DNA from: BRHc4a sp049323755
Lineage (GTDB): Bacteria; Bacillota; Desulfotomaculia; Desulfotomaculales; Desulfocucumaceae
Assembly (NCBI GenBank): GCA_049323755.1
Contig: JBMOPE010000045.1
Location: forward strand, 46,286-110,285
Length of the DNA: 64,000 nucleotides
Direction: 5' to 3'
The notes beneath the pieces were generated by a model. The model did not search any database. It was not told the DNA's origin and saw only the letters and a program-made list of their open reading frames with translations. Positions 8,811-18,219 of this stretch are shown piece by piece (within the stretch, counting starts at the first letter, position 1; each line of letters starts with the position of its first letter). The translations under genes were made by a program, and so were the position numbers.

Positions 8811-9818
8811 ATGAATACATTAGATGAGACCATAGGGCCGTCAACAATAATGCGTAATGTTTATGCTGTCTACCCGTCATTTGCCATGCTGGCAGGAATG
8901 CAGCTTGACGTTTTCACCCCCCTCAAAAACGGCCCCCTGGAGGCTAAAACCCTTGCACGCAATTTAGGTATAATGGAAGATAAACTCACACCGCTTCTTT
9001 ATGCTCTCGTTGTAGCAGGTTTGCTTAAGATAGAAAACAAAAGCTTTTCCAATACACCCGAGGCTGATAAATATCTGGTTCGCGGGCGTCCGGAATACAT
9101 TGGCGGATTGAGCGGATTTTATAACATGCTTTGGCATTCCACCCTGAAAACCGCTGAGAGTATTCGAACTGGAACCCCACAGGCAAAACTTGATTATCAC
9201 GCCTTGCCGGAAGAAGAATTATTAAAATTTTTCCAAAAACAGGTTCACAGCAGCCTTAGGGGAGGAAAAGAGATCGCATATAAACTGGATTTTTCAAAAT
9301 TTAAAATGCTTCTTGATGCCGGGGGAGGTACAGGGGGGGTGTCAATTGCCATTTGCAATAAATACCCCCAAATAAGGGCAACTGTTGCGGATCTGCCGAA
9401 GGTGGCGCAATTGGCCGAACATTTTATAGCGGAAGCTAAAATGTCTGACAGAGTCGGTGTATCAGCAATCGATCTTTGTCTGGATTCACCCGAAGGGAAA
9501 TATGATGTCACAATTCTCAGGGCTGTTATACAAACCCTTTCGAAGGAACAGGCGCAGATGTCTTTAAAGAATATCAGTAAGTCCATGTCAAAGGGAGGCA
9601 GGATTTTTATTTTTGGAAGCATATTAGAGAATTCTCGCCTGGCGCCTATGTCATCACTGGCTTTTGGGCTGGCCTCCCTGAATGTCTACGATCATGGAAC
9701 GGCCTATACCGAAAATGAGTATCAAGAAATGCTCATCAATGCAGGGTTTACGGATATTGCCACAGAACACGACGCGCTTGATGACGGTATGGGCATCATC
9801 AGTGCTATAAAGCAGTGA
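8811..9818 (+). CDS. O-methyltransferase, plant COMT/acetylserotonin methyltransferase-like
   Basis: The N-terminal dimerisation/winged-helix domain (about residues 10-100) is followed by a methyltransferase domain with LLDAGGGTGGVS near residue 168 and VADLPKV at motif II. This is the Methyltransf_2 layout. Where family members usually have LHDW with a catalytic histidine, this protein reads LRAVIQTLS, so the standard base is missing. The substrate and even the activity are therefore uncertain. An AGGAG site precedes the ATG, and the gene is divergent from lysR. Confidence 0.82.
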   Translation: MNTLDETIGPSTIMRNVYAVYPSFAMLAGMQLDVFTPLKNGPLEAKTLARNLGIMEDKLTPLLYALVVAGLLKIENKSFSNTPEADKYLVRGRPEYIGGLSGFYNMLWHSTLKTAESIRTGTPQAKLDYHALPEEELLKFFQKQVHSSLRGGKEIAYKLDFSKFKMLLDAGGGTGGVSIAICNKYPQIRATVADLPKVAQLAEHFIAEAKMSDRVGVSAIDLCLDSPEGKYDVTILRAVIQTLSKEQAQMSLKNISKSMSKGGRIFIFGSILENSRLAPMSSLAFGLASLNVYDHGTAYTENEYQEMLINAGFTDIATEHDALDDGMGIISAIKQ

Positions 9819-9898
9819 AAATACAAAGCACATTTGTCTGGATTTCAGAGAGTCTCTGGAGAAAAAAAATAATACCGGATTTATACAAAAAATAGATT

Positions 9899-9924
9899 AA
9901 AAACCCGCCGTATGGCGGGTTTTT
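9899..9924. terminator. Bidirectional intrinsic terminator
   Basis: CCCGCC-gtat-GGCGGG is flanked by an A-run on the left and a T-run on the right, so it can end both the plus-strand O-methyltransferase transcript and the minus-strand argG transcript. Confidence 0.85.
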
Positions 9925-9937
9925 AATACTTGCAGCA

Positions 9938-11143
9938 CTACTTGAGCCCTGACTGCTTTTCCATTAGAGCTCTGACTTTTAACGGCAGGCCGAAGAGGTT
10001 GATAAAGCCCTCGGCGTCCTTCTGGCTGTATATTTCGTCCCGGCTGAAGGTGGCCAGCTCCTGGTTGTAGAGGGAGTACGGCGAGGTTACTCCGGCCGGG
10101 GTGCAGTTACCCTTGTAGAGCTTCATCCTTACTTTGCCGGTCACTGTCTTCTGTGTGACATCCACAAAGGCGTCAAGCGCCTCCCTCAGCGGCGAGAACC
10201 ACACACCGTCATAAACCAGCTCGGCATAGCGGGATGCCACAAGCTCCTTGTAGTGCATGGTAATCCTGTCAAGGGTGAGCCTCTCCAGCTCCCTGTGGGC
10301 CAGCCAGAGTATCGTTCCTCCGGGAGTTTCATATACACCCCTGGACTTCATGCCAACCAGGCGGTTTTCCACCATGTCAACAACGCCTATGCCGTTTGCG
10401 CCGCCCAGGGCATTGAGCCTTTCCACCAGTGCCACAGGGTCCACAGCCTGTCCATCCAGCCTGACAGGGTATCCCCTTTCAAATTCTATCTCCACATAGG
10501 TGGCCTTGTCAGGAGCCTTCTCGGGAGAAACGGTAAGCAAAAGCACATCGTCAGGAGACTCCAGGGCAGGGTCCTCCAGGTCCCCACCCTCGTGGCTGAG
10601 GTGCCAAATGTTTCTGTCCATGCTGTAAGGGCGGGCCTTGGTAACCGGCACGGGAATATCCCTGGCGCTGGCGTAGTCGATGGCATCCTCCCGGGACCTT
10701 ATGTCCCACTCCCTCCACGGCGCCACAATTTTTGTGTTGGGGCTGAGCGCCTTTACTGTGAGTTCAAACCGTACCTGGTCGTTGCCCTTCCCGGTTGCCC
10801 CGTGCGCAACTGCCTCGGCGCCCTCCTTCTCGGCTATCTCCACAAGCTTTTTGGCTATAAGCGGGCGGGCCATGGAAGTTCCCAGAAGATATTTACCCTC
10901 ATAGAGAGCACCGGCCCTGAGGGTGGGGAATATGTAATCCTCCACAAACTCCTTTTTGACGTCCTCGATATATATCTTCAGCGCGCCGCTCTTAATGGCC
11001 TTTTCTTCAAGGGGATCCAGTTCCTCCCCCTGCCCCAGGTCGGCAGCCATGGCTATAACCTCGTAGCCGTAGTTTTCTTTAAGCCAGGGAATAATTATGG
11101 AGGTATCCAGCCCCCCTGAATAGGCCAGCACTATTTTTTTCAA
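9938..11143 (-). CDS. argG: Argininosuccinate synthase
   Basis: ArgG joins citrulline and aspartate with ATP to give argininosuccinate. The N-terminal PP-loop motif AYSGGLDTS (residue 7 on) binds ATP, and GATGKGNDQVRFE follows near residue 115. Length (401 residues) is typical. It is the last gene of the minus-strand arginine set and reads into the terminator at 9899. About 200 bases of repeat-bearing spacer separate it from argF. Confidence 0.96.
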   Translation of the reverse strand: MKKIVLAYSGGLDTSIIIPWLKENYGYEVIAMAADLGQGEELDPLEEKAIKSGALKIYIEDVKKEFVEDYIFPTLRAGALYEGKYLLGTSMARPLIAKKLVEIAEKEGAEAVAHGATGKGNDQVRFELTVKALSPNTKIVAPWREWDIRSREDAIDYASARDIPVPVTKARPYSMDRNIWHLSHEGGDLEDPALESPDDVLLLTVSPEKAPDKATYVEIEFERGYPVRLDGQAVDPVALVERLNALGGANGIGVVDMVENRLVGMKSRGVYETPGGTILWLAHRELERLTLDRITMHYKELVASRYAELVYDGVWFSPLREALDAFVDVTQKTVTGKVRMKLYKGNCTPAGVTSPYSLYNQELATFSRDEIYSQKDAEGFINLFGLPLKVRALMEKQSGLK

Positions 11144-11220
11144 ACCTAACTCATCTCCTTTTTTATGCTTACAAAAAACATTATAACGTAACTAATACTG
11201 TAATGCTATTCCGTCAGAAT

Positions 11221-11328
11221 ACAGGAGACAGTAGACAGGAGACAGGAGTTTATTAAACCTAGCACCCTATTAAGCCAAGAGTAAGAATAATTTTTTTAAG
11301 GCCGGGCATGCACTACTCCTGTCTCCTG
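11221..11328. repeat. Heptad array and inverted copy between argF and argG
   Basis: ACAGGAG ACAGTAG ACAGGAG ACAGGAG (11221-11248) is a 7-bp array. A perfect 14-base inverted match, ACTCCTGTCTCCTG, lies at 11315-11328. Together they can form a large hairpin in the spacer. Confidence 0.7.
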
Positions 11329-11349
11329 ACCGCAAGCAAAACCTCATAG

Positions 11350-12291
11350 CTACATAAGCAGGGCCATTACCGCCTTTTGCACATGCAGCCTGTTTTCGGC
11401 CTCGTCCCAGACAACAGAGTGGGGTCCGTCTATTACCTTTGCAGCTACCTCCTCGCCACGGTGGGCAGGAAGGCAGTGCATAAATATAAAGTCCTTCTTT
11501 GCGTATTTTACCAGCTCCTCACTGACCTGATACGCGGTAAAGGCCTCGGCCCTTACCAGCTGCTCAGCTTCCTGGCCCATGCTGGCCCAAACATCGGTCA
11601 CTACCACATCGGCGCCGGCAACAGCCTCGGCAGGGTCACTGACAACCTTTATTTCAGCCCCGGTCTCTGCTGCATCAGCAATTGCAGCCGTTACTATTTC
11701 CGGCTTTGGCATATATCCTTCCGGTGAGGCAACCGTAATATTAACCCCTGTTTTGGCACAGCCGAACATAAGGGAGTGGGCCATGTTGTTCCCATCCCCG
11801 ACATAGGCCAACTTCAGGCCGGCCAGCTTTCCCTTGGCCTGCCTTATTGTCATTAAGTCCGCCAATACCTGGCAGGGATGCAAAAGGTCGGTAAGGCCAT
11901 TAATCACCGGAATATCGGCATGCAGCGCCAGCTCCTCCACATCGGACTGCTTAAAGGTCCTTATCATTATTCCATCAATATATCTTGAAAGTACCCTTGC
12001 GGTGTCCGGCACGGTCTCCCCGCGGCCCAACTGTATATCCGATGCGCTTAAAAAAAGCCCGTAGCCTCCCAGCTGGTATATCCCCACCTCAAAGGACACC
12101 CTTGTTCGGGTGGAAGATTTCTGGAAAATCATCCCCAGTGTTTTGCCCTGCAAATACTGGTGCGGAACACTTTTTTTCTGCAGGCCCCGCAGGTAGTCTG
12201 CGGTGTCCAGTATTATCTCAATCTCCTTTGGGGTGTAGTGATGGAGGGAAAGAAGGTCCCTCCCCCGAAGAATATCAGGCAGTCGTTGCAT
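11350..12291 (-). CDS. argF: Ornithine carbamoyltransferase, anabolic
   Basis: This enzyme makes citrulline from ornithine and carbamoyl phosphate. It shows the carbamoyl-phosphate loop SSTRTRVSFE near residue 50, HPCQVLADL near residue 130 and the ornithine-loop HCLPAHRGEE near residue 265. The ATG at 12291 is chosen because AAAGGA is 8-9 bases upstream; the ATG three codons earlier sits right on that site. It lies 32 bases after carB, so carbamoyl phosphate supply and use are co-expressed. The arginine set around it points to the anabolic role. Confidence 0.95.
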   Translation of the reverse strand: MQRLPDILRGRDLLSLHHYTPKEIEIILDTADYLRGLQKKSVPHQYLQGKTLGMIFQKSSTRTRVSFEVGIYQLGGYGLFLSASDIQLGRGETVPDTARVLSRYIDGIMIRTFKQSDVEELALHADIPVINGLTDLLHPCQVLADLMTIRQAKGKLAGLKLAYVGDGNNMAHSLMFGCAKTGVNITVASPEGYMPKPEIVTAAIADAAETGAEIKVVSDPAEAVAGADVVVTDVWASMGQEAEQLVRAEAFTAYQVSEELVKYAKKDFIFMHCLPAHRGEEVAAKVIDGPHSVVWDEAENRLHVQKAVMALLM

Positions 12292-12323
12292 TATAGTCAT
12301 CCTTTCTGGTCAGGAATTGGGAA

Positions 12324-15300
12324 TTAGGAAATAGCCGCTTCCGTTAAAGAGGGGGTGAACTCCCTCATATTGACAGGCTCCGGGCTCTCTCCCCTGCCAA
12401 GGCTCTCAAGGACCACCGAAAGCGCCAGGGCTGTATCCAGTGAAGTCAGGCAGGGAACCCTGTATTCGGAGGCGGTTCTCCTCAGCACAAACCCCCGCCT
12501 TCCGGCAATCTTGCCCCTGGTGGGCGTGTTTATTACCATACTTACAATTCCGGACCTTATTAAATCAGCAGGGCTATCAGTCTCTTCCACATCAAGGCCG
12601 GCGTCGGAAAGGCTCTTTGCAGTTCCTCCGGTGGCAATAAGCCTGAAGCCCATGTCCCTGTATTTCCGCATGAGGAGAAGGGCTTCTTCCTTGTCACGGT
12701 CTGCCAGGGACACCAGCAGCGCCCCTCCACGAACGATTCTCAGGCCAGAGGAAACCATTGCCTTATAAAGAGACAGGGGAAAGCTGTGGTCAATTCCCAT
12801 AACCTCTCCGGTGGACTTCATTTCCGGACCCAGGGAGGTTTCCACAAGGCCCAGCTTTTCAAAGGAGAAAACCGGGGCCTTTACCGTCACCAGGCTGGAA
12901 ACAGGGCCAAGGCCACTGCGATACCCCATGGACTCCAGGCTGCGCCCCAGCATGGCCCGTGTGGCCACCTGCACCATGGGCACACCTGTTACCTTGCTCA
13001 ACACCGGCACAGTCCGGGATGCCCTGGGGTTGACCTCCAGCACAAATATCCCGCCCTCACCCACTACGTACTGAATGTTTATCAGGCCGCATATATTAAG
13101 GGCCCGCCCTATACGGACGGTATAATCCACTATCCTCTCCATCTCCTCACCGCTAAGGGACTGGGGAGGATACACAGCTATACTGTCTCCGGAGTGAACC
13201 CCCGCCCTTTCAACATGCTCCATGATGCCCGGAATGAAAATATCTTTTCCGTCACCTATGGCGTCCACCTCCACTTCCTTGCCCCGGACATACTTATCGA
13301 CCAGGACCGGGTGTTTTGGTGACACCTGAACGGCAGACTCCATATATTTTAAAAGCTCGTCATCATTGTGAACTATTTCCATGGCCCGGCCGCCTAACAC
13401 ATAGGATGGCCGCACCAGTACAGGATAGCCCAGCCTTTGGGCGATCTCCAGGGCTCCCTTTACGGTAAAGGCAGTGCTTCCCTCGGTCTGTGGAATATTC
13501 AGGGACCGCAGCAGGTCTCCGAACTTTTCCCTGTCTTCAGCCGCATCTATGCCCTCCACAGGGGTGCCCAGTATTTTTACCCCGCTCTGGTGCAACTCTC
13601 CCGCCAGGTTAATGGCGGTCTGCCCGCCGAACTGCACCACAACTCCCTCCGGCTCTTCCTTGTCTATAATGTTCAGCACATCCTCCAGGGTAAGTGGCTC
13701 GAAATACAGCTTGTCGGAGGTGTCAAAGTCGGTGCTGACGGTTTCAGGGTTGTTATTCACTATTACGGACTCAACCCCCTCGGCCTTAAGCCCCCAGACA
13801 GAGTGAACCGAGCAATAGTCAAACTCTATGCCCTGGCCTATTCTAATGGGGCCGGACCCCAGCACCAGGACTTTCTTACGGCCGGACACCTCCACCTCAT
13901 CTTCAAAATCATAGCTGGAATAGTAATAGGGAGTGGCCGACTCAAATTCCGCCGAGCAGGTGTCCACCACCTTAAAGGCAGGGACAAGCCCGTTATTCTT
14001 GCGAAGCTCCCTGATTTCCCCGGCGGTCATACCTGAAATACGGGCTATCTGGGTGTCCGACATGCCTATTTCCTTGGCCTTCTTCAGCAGGGCCGGGTCA
14101 GGCGGGCTTCCTGACGCCTTAATCTCTCCCTCGGTAACCACTATATTTTTTATCTTCTCAAGGAAAAAATAATCTATGCTGGTTAGCTGGAAAACTTCCC
14201 GCATTGCCCAAAACCTCCTGAATGCCTCGGCAATGGCGAAAAGCCTCTCGTCGTTAGGCTTCTCCAGCCTGCTCTCCAGCTCCATTTCACTCCAGCTTGC
14301 AGAGCCTTTAAGCATCAGGCTGTCAACACCAATCTCCAGTGACCGGACGGCCTTTAAAAGGGCCCCCTCAATGGAGCGGTCAATGGCCATAACCTCACCG
14401 GTGGCCTTCATCTGGGTGCCCAGGGTGCGGTCGGCGCTTCCAAACTTATCGAAGGGCCAGCGGGGTATCTTAACCACCACGTAGTCGAGTGTAGGCTCAA
14501 AACAGGCGGTGGTCTTCCCGGTGACCGGGTTAACAATCTCATCCAGGTTCAGCCCCATGGCAATCTTGGCCGCCATTTTGGCAATCGGGTAGCCTGTAGC
14601 CTTGGAGGCAAGGGCGCTGGAGCGGCTGACCCTTGGATTTACCTCAATTACATAATACTGAAAGCTGTATGGGTCAAGGGCAAACTGAACATTGCAGCCC
14701 CCCTCAACCTTAAGGGCCCTTATTATTTTCAGGGAGGCTGTGCGTAGCATCTGGTACTCCCTGTCGGCAAGCGTCTGGGAGGGGGCCACCACTATGCTGT
14801 CCCCTGTATGCACCCCTATGGGGTCTATGTTTTCCATGTTGCATATGGTTATGCAGTTGTCCGCGCCGTCCCGCATAACCTCGTACTCTATTTCCTTCCA
14901 GCCGGCCACGCTTCTCTCCATAAGCACCTGGCCTATCATGCTCATTTTGAGGCCCCTGCTCACCGTATCCGTCAACTGTTCATCGTTCTCCACAATGCCT
15001 CCCCCGGTTCCTCCAAGGGTGTAGGCCGGCCGGACAATAACGGGAAAGCCCACCTTTTCGGCAAACTCTCTGGCTTCCTCCAGGGTGGTGGCTATGGCGC
15101 TCTCCGGGACAGGCTCACCGATGGCAAGCATGGTGTCCTTAAAAAGCTCCCTGTCCTCCGCCCTCTTTATGGTATCAAGGGAGGTACCCAAAAGCTCTAC
15201 ATTGTATTTTTTCAGTATGCCCTTTTCAGCAAGCTCCACGGCCAGGTTTAGCCCGGTCTGCCCCCCCAGTGTCGGCAGGAGTCCGTCGGGGCGCTCTCTT

Positions 15301-15536
15301 TTTATTATGGAATCTATACTTTCCCAGTTCAGGGGCTCAATGTACACCTGGTCAGCTATCCCTGCATCGGTCATTATGGTGGCAGGGTTGGAATTCACCA
15401 GGACAACCTCCATCCCCTCTTCAGCCAGGGCCTTGCACGCCTGGGTGCCCGCATAGTCAAACTCTGCGGCCTGACCTATTACAATGGGACCTGAACCTAT
15501 AACCATTATTTTCTTTAGGTCATTTCTTTTAGGCAA
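12324..15536 (-). CDS. carB: Carbamoyl-phosphate synthase large subunit
   Basis: The protein (1070 residues) holds two homologous halves, each with an ATP-grasp domain, and a C-terminal allosteric MGS-like domain (RLIATGGTAKSL). VIGSGPIVIGQAAEFDYAGT opens the first half and VLGSGPIRIGQGIEFDY the second. It makes carbamoyl phosphate from bicarbonate, ATP and ammonia supplied by the glutaminase subunit CarA. No carA lies in the window; argD and argF are its direct neighbours (23 and 32 bases away). CarA must be encoded elsewhere, perhaps with pyrimidine genes. Confidence 0.96.
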   Translation of the reverse strand: MPKRNDLKKIMVIGSGPIVIGQAAEFDYAGTQACKALAEEGMEVVLVNSNPATIMTDAGIADQVYIEPLNWESIDSIIKRERPDGLLPTLGGQTGLNLAVELAEKGILKKYNVELLGTSLDTIKRAEDRELFKDTMLAIGEPVPESAIATTLEEAREFAEKVGFPVIVRPAYTLGGTGGGIVENDEQLTDTVSRGLKMSMIGQVLMERSVAGWKEIEYEVMRDGADNCITICNMENIDPIGVHTGDSIVVAPSQTLADREYQMLRTASLKIIRALKVEGGCNVQFALDPYSFQYYVIEVNPRVSRSSALASKATGYPIAKMAAKIAMGLNLDEIVNPVTGKTTACFEPTLDYVVVKIPRWPFDKFGSADRTLGTQMKATGEVMAIDRSIEGALLKAVRSLEIGVDSLMLKGSASWSEMELESRLEKPNDERLFAIAEAFRRFWAMREVFQLTSIDYFFLEKIKNIVVTEGEIKASGSPPDPALLKKAKEIGMSDTQIARISGMTAGEIRELRKNNGLVPAFKVVDTCSAEFESATPYYYSSYDFEDEVEVSGRKKVLVLGSGPIRIGQGIEFDYCSVHSVWGLKAEGVESVIVNNNPETVSTDFDTSDKLYFEPLTLEDVLNIIDKEEPEGVVVQFGGQTAINLAGELHQSGVKILGTPVEGIDAAEDREKFGDLLRSLNIPQTEGSTAFTVKGALEIAQRLGYPVLVRPSYVLGGRAMEIVHNDDELLKYMESAVQVSPKHPVLVDKYVRGKEVEVDAIGDGKDIFIPGIMEHVERAGVHSGDSIAVYPPQSLSGEEMERIVDYTVRIGRALNICGLINIQYVVGEGGIFVLEVNPRASRTVPVLSKVTGVPMVQVATRAMLGRSLESMGYRSGLGPVSSLVTVKAPVFSFEKLGLVETSLGPEMKSTGEVMGIDHSFPLSLYKAMVSSGLRIVRGGALLVSLADRDKEEALLLMRKYRDMGFRLIATGGTAKSLSDAGLDVEETDSPADLIRSGIVSMVINTPTRGKIAGRRGFVLRRTASEYRVPCLTSLDTALALSVVLESLGRGESPEPVNMREFTPSLTEAAIS

Positions 15537-15559
15537 TTTTATTTCCTCCCGGAGAAATG

Positions 15560-16753
15560 TCAGGATAACTCTCCCAATACACTGTCAATAATGCCGACAG
15601 CCCTATCAACATCGTCTTCGGCAATGATAAGCGGAGGCAGGAATCTAAGTACGTTATTGTTTGCGCAGTTGATCAGGAGCCCTTTTTCCTGGCACTTTTC
15701 AACAATTCCCCTGCACTCAATGGACAGCTCCATCCCGAGAATAAGTCCCAGGCCGCGAACCTCCCTGACAAAGGGATACCGTTCCGCCATTTCCTTAAGC
15801 TTGCCCTTAAAATAATCACCAACCCGGGCGGCATTGTCCACCACTCCGTGGTTTATCAGCTGATCAACGGCAGCCAGGCCGGCCGCAGAGGCCAGTGGGT
15901 TTCCCCCGAAGGTGGAGGCATGGTCTCCCGGCACAAAGGCCTGTGCAACCTCTTCCCTTGCCACCGTGGCCCCTATGGGGAACCCTCCCCCCAGTGCCTT
16001 GGCAAGGGTAATGATATCGGGCTCCACTCCGTAGTGCTGGTAGGCCATAAATTTGCCGGTCCTGCCCAGACCGCACTGCACTTCGTCAAATATTAAAAGA
16101 AGGCCCTTTTCATTGCATAAATCACGCACCCCGCGCAGGTAGTCCGGGTCAGCCACATTTATCCCGCCCTCACCCTGGACCGGCTCCAGCATCACCGCGC
16201 AGGTGCTGGGGCCAACTGCCTGCTTAAGGGCCTCCAGGTCATTTAAAGGAACATACTTAAAGCCTGGGGGAAGGGGCTCAAAGCCCTGCTGGTACTTGGC
16301 CTGCCCGGTTGCCGTGATGGTGGCCAGGGTCCGGCCGTGAAAAGATTTAAGCGCTGTTATAATCTCATATTTATCAGCAGCACCTTTTACCTTGGCGTAC
16401 TTTCTGGCCAGCTTAATGGCGGCCTCGTTGGCCTCGGCCCCGCTGTTGCAGAAAAACACCCGGTCCCCGCAGGAATTCTCAGCCAGCATTTTGGCCAGCT
16501 TTACCTGGGGCTCTATATAGTAAAGGTTTGACACATGCATAAGCGTTTCAGCCTGCTCTGCTATAGCCCCTGTCACAGCCGGGTGGCAGTGACCCAGTGA
16601 ATTTACGGCCAGGCCGCTTAGAAAATCCAGGTACTCCCTGCCGTCCGCGTCCCAGACCATGGCCCCCTTGCCCTTGACAAGGGCCATTTGGAGCCTGCCG
16701 TAAGTCTTCATCAAGTATTTATCACCCATTTGAATAATATCAGAATTACCCAT
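15560..16753 (-). CDS. argD: Acetylornithine aminotransferase
   Basis: This class III PLP aminotransferase converts N-acetylglutamate semialdehyde to N-acetylornithine. It has FCNSGAEANEAAIKLARK near residue 103, the IFDEVQCGLGRTGK segment and the PLP lysine in TLAKALGGGFPIGA near residue 250. Length (397 residues) is standard. It is 23 bases from carB and co-transcribed with it. The spacer to argB contains inverted heptad repeats. Confidence 0.94.
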   Translation of the reverse strand: MGNSDIIQMGDKYLMKTYGRLQMALVKGKGAMVWDADGREYLDFLSGLAVNSLGHCHPAVTGAIAEQAETLMHVSNLYYIEPQVKLAKMLAENSCGDRVFFCNSGAEANEAAIKLARKYAKVKGAADKYEIITALKSFHGRTLATITATGQAKYQQGFEPLPPGFKYVPLNDLEALKQAVGPSTCAVMLEPVQGEGGINVADPDYLRGVRDLCNEKGLLLIFDEVQCGLGRTGKFMAYQHYGVEPDIITLAKALGGGFPIGATVAREEVAQAFVPGDHASTFGGNPLASAAGLAAVDQLINHGVVDNAARVGDYFKGKLKEMAERYPFVREVRGLGLILGMELSIECRGIVEKCQEKGLLINCANNNVLRFLPPLIIAEDDVDRAVGIIDSVLGELS

Positions 16754-16798
16754 ATCTATTTCACCCGCTTTCCAAACAACTAATAAGCATTACTTTTC

Positions 16799-16940
16799 GG
16801 TCGGAATCCAGAAGCCAGGAGTCAGAATTCAGAATTCTTCATGCCGTGCTTCGAAGGCAGGGCAAATATAAACTGACATCCAGGGAATACCACAGCAATT
16901 CTGGATTCTGTATTCTGAATTCTGACTTCCGACCGCAAAG
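16799..16940. repeat. Inverted heptad repeat pair between argB and argD
   Basis: A CAGAATTCAGAATTC-type array at 16803-16838 faces a GAATTCTGACTTCCGACC-type array at about 16900-16936 in inverted orientation. Both are outlined by GGTCGGAA and TTCCGACC, so the unit can fold on itself. It interrupts the arginine operon without a coding role. Confidence 0.7.
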
Positions 16941-16952
16941 AATACCACTAAG

Positions 16953-17840
16953 CTATTCCACAACCATCGTTCCGATGCCCCTGTCGGTGAAAACCTCCAG
17001 GAGTATGGAGTGCTTGACCCTTCCATCAAGTATGTGTGTGGTTTTCACTCCCCCGTCCAGGGCACTGACGCAGCACTCCACCTTTGGTATCATGCCGCCG
17101 TCTATGACGCCCCGGTCTACCAGTACCGGCACATCTTTCCTGGTGACAGTGGAGATAAGGCTGGAAGAATCATTACGGTTTTCCAGAATGCCCTCCACAT
17201 CGGTCAGTATTATGAGTTTGTCGGCCTTCAGCGCTACAGCAAGCGCACTGGCAGCAGTGTCTGCGTTTACGTTGTAGCTTTCCCCCTCATCTCCCACAGC
17301 CACCGGGGCCACCACAGGTATATATCCCTCTTTAATGATTGTAGCCAATATATCGGGGTTTACCTGACTAATCTCACCAACATAACCAATATCCACTGTC
17401 TCGGTGTTTCCGTCGGGCCCCTTTACCCGGCCTGCTTTTTTTACTGCCCTAAGCAGCCCGTCGTCCTTGCCCGAAAGCCCCACCGCCCTGCCGCCGTAGC
17501 CGTTTATCCGGGCTACTATATCCTTGTTTATTTTTCCCACCAGCACCATTTCCACTATTTCCATGGTGTCACGGTCGGTTACCCTGAGCCCTCCCACAAA
17601 ACTGGACTCAATATTTACCCTTTTCAGCATGGAGGTAATTTCTGGCCCGCCCCCGTGCACTATAACAGGATGCATACCGACGTATTTCATAAGCACCACG
17701 TCGGTCAAAACCGCTTTTTTAAGTTCGTCATTGATCATGGCGTGCCCGCCATACTTTATTACTACGGTCTTGCCGTAAAACTTTTTGATATACGGAAGTG
17801 CCTCCACCAGTATGGATGCCTTCTCAAGCGCGCTAACCAA
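16953..17840 (-). CDS. argB: N-acetylglutamate kinase
   Basis: This amino acid kinase phosphorylates N-acetylglutamate, the second step of the acetylated arginine pathway and often the arginine feedback point. It carries VIKYGGHAM near residue 28, VHGGGPEI near residue 63 and the nucleotide segment NVNADTAASALAVALKADK. Length (295 residues) is typical. The ATG at 17840 follows a weak AGTGAGGAGATTT ribosome site. A 379-base repeat-bearing spacer separates it from argJ. Confidence 0.95.
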   Translation of the reverse strand: MVSALEKASILVEALPYIKKFYGKTVVIKYGGHAMINDELKKAVLTDVVLMKYVGMHPVIVHGGGPEITSMLKRVNIESSFVGGLRVTDRDTMEIVEMVLVGKINKDIVARINGYGGRAVGLSGKDDGLLRAVKKAGRVKGPDGNTETVDIGYVGEISQVNPDILATIIKEGYIPVVAPVAVGDEGESYNVNADTAASALAVALKADKLIILTDVEGILENRNDSSSLISTVTRKDVPVLVDRGVIDGGMIPKVECCVSALDGGVKTTHILDGRVKHSILLEVFTDRGIGTMVVE

Positions 17841-17935
17841 ATCTCCTCACTTCTTTCCAGTAGTTTAAAACATACCGGAAGCCGCACCACCAGAATGAAT
17901 TATTCTATCCTGAAAACATTGAATGTCTTTTTTAT

Positions 17936-18105
17936 TAACCACAGAGGCCACAGAGATCACAGAGAATTTGCTCTCAGGTATTACTATAAGGTCTGAAACC
18001 GAAGTAGATAATAGAGAAGTGTACCCTTTTTAATAAATCTCTTTAAAGCTCACAAGCAGGGCTTAAAAACCTCTGTGTGCTCTGTGTTCTCTGTGGTTTT
18101 AAAAG
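17936..18105. repeat. Period-9 CACAGAG repeat, inverted pair
   Basis: ACCACAGAG GCCACAGAG ATCACAGAG (about 17939-17966) and the inverted CTCTGTGTG CTCTGTGTT CTCTGTGG (about 18073-18099) bracket about 105 bases. A heptad array (GGATTCTGGCTTCTGAATTC) follows at 18158-18188. The 379-base gap between argJ and argB holds these repeats and no gene. A related single copy recurs at about 61,677. Confidence 0.75.
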
Positions 18106-18219
18106 GACCCCAATTTTCATTCTCATTGGTGGCCGTTTTATACGGCCCGGTTGTCTGGATTCTGGCTTCTGAATTCTGGATTCCCGACAGAATAAAAAAT
18201 CAATATAAGCTTTTTGTAA

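Noticed and set aside
10253..11119. Long plus-strand frame opposite argG
   Set aside because: It mirrors the argG coding strand, has no ribosome site and its product resembles no protein.
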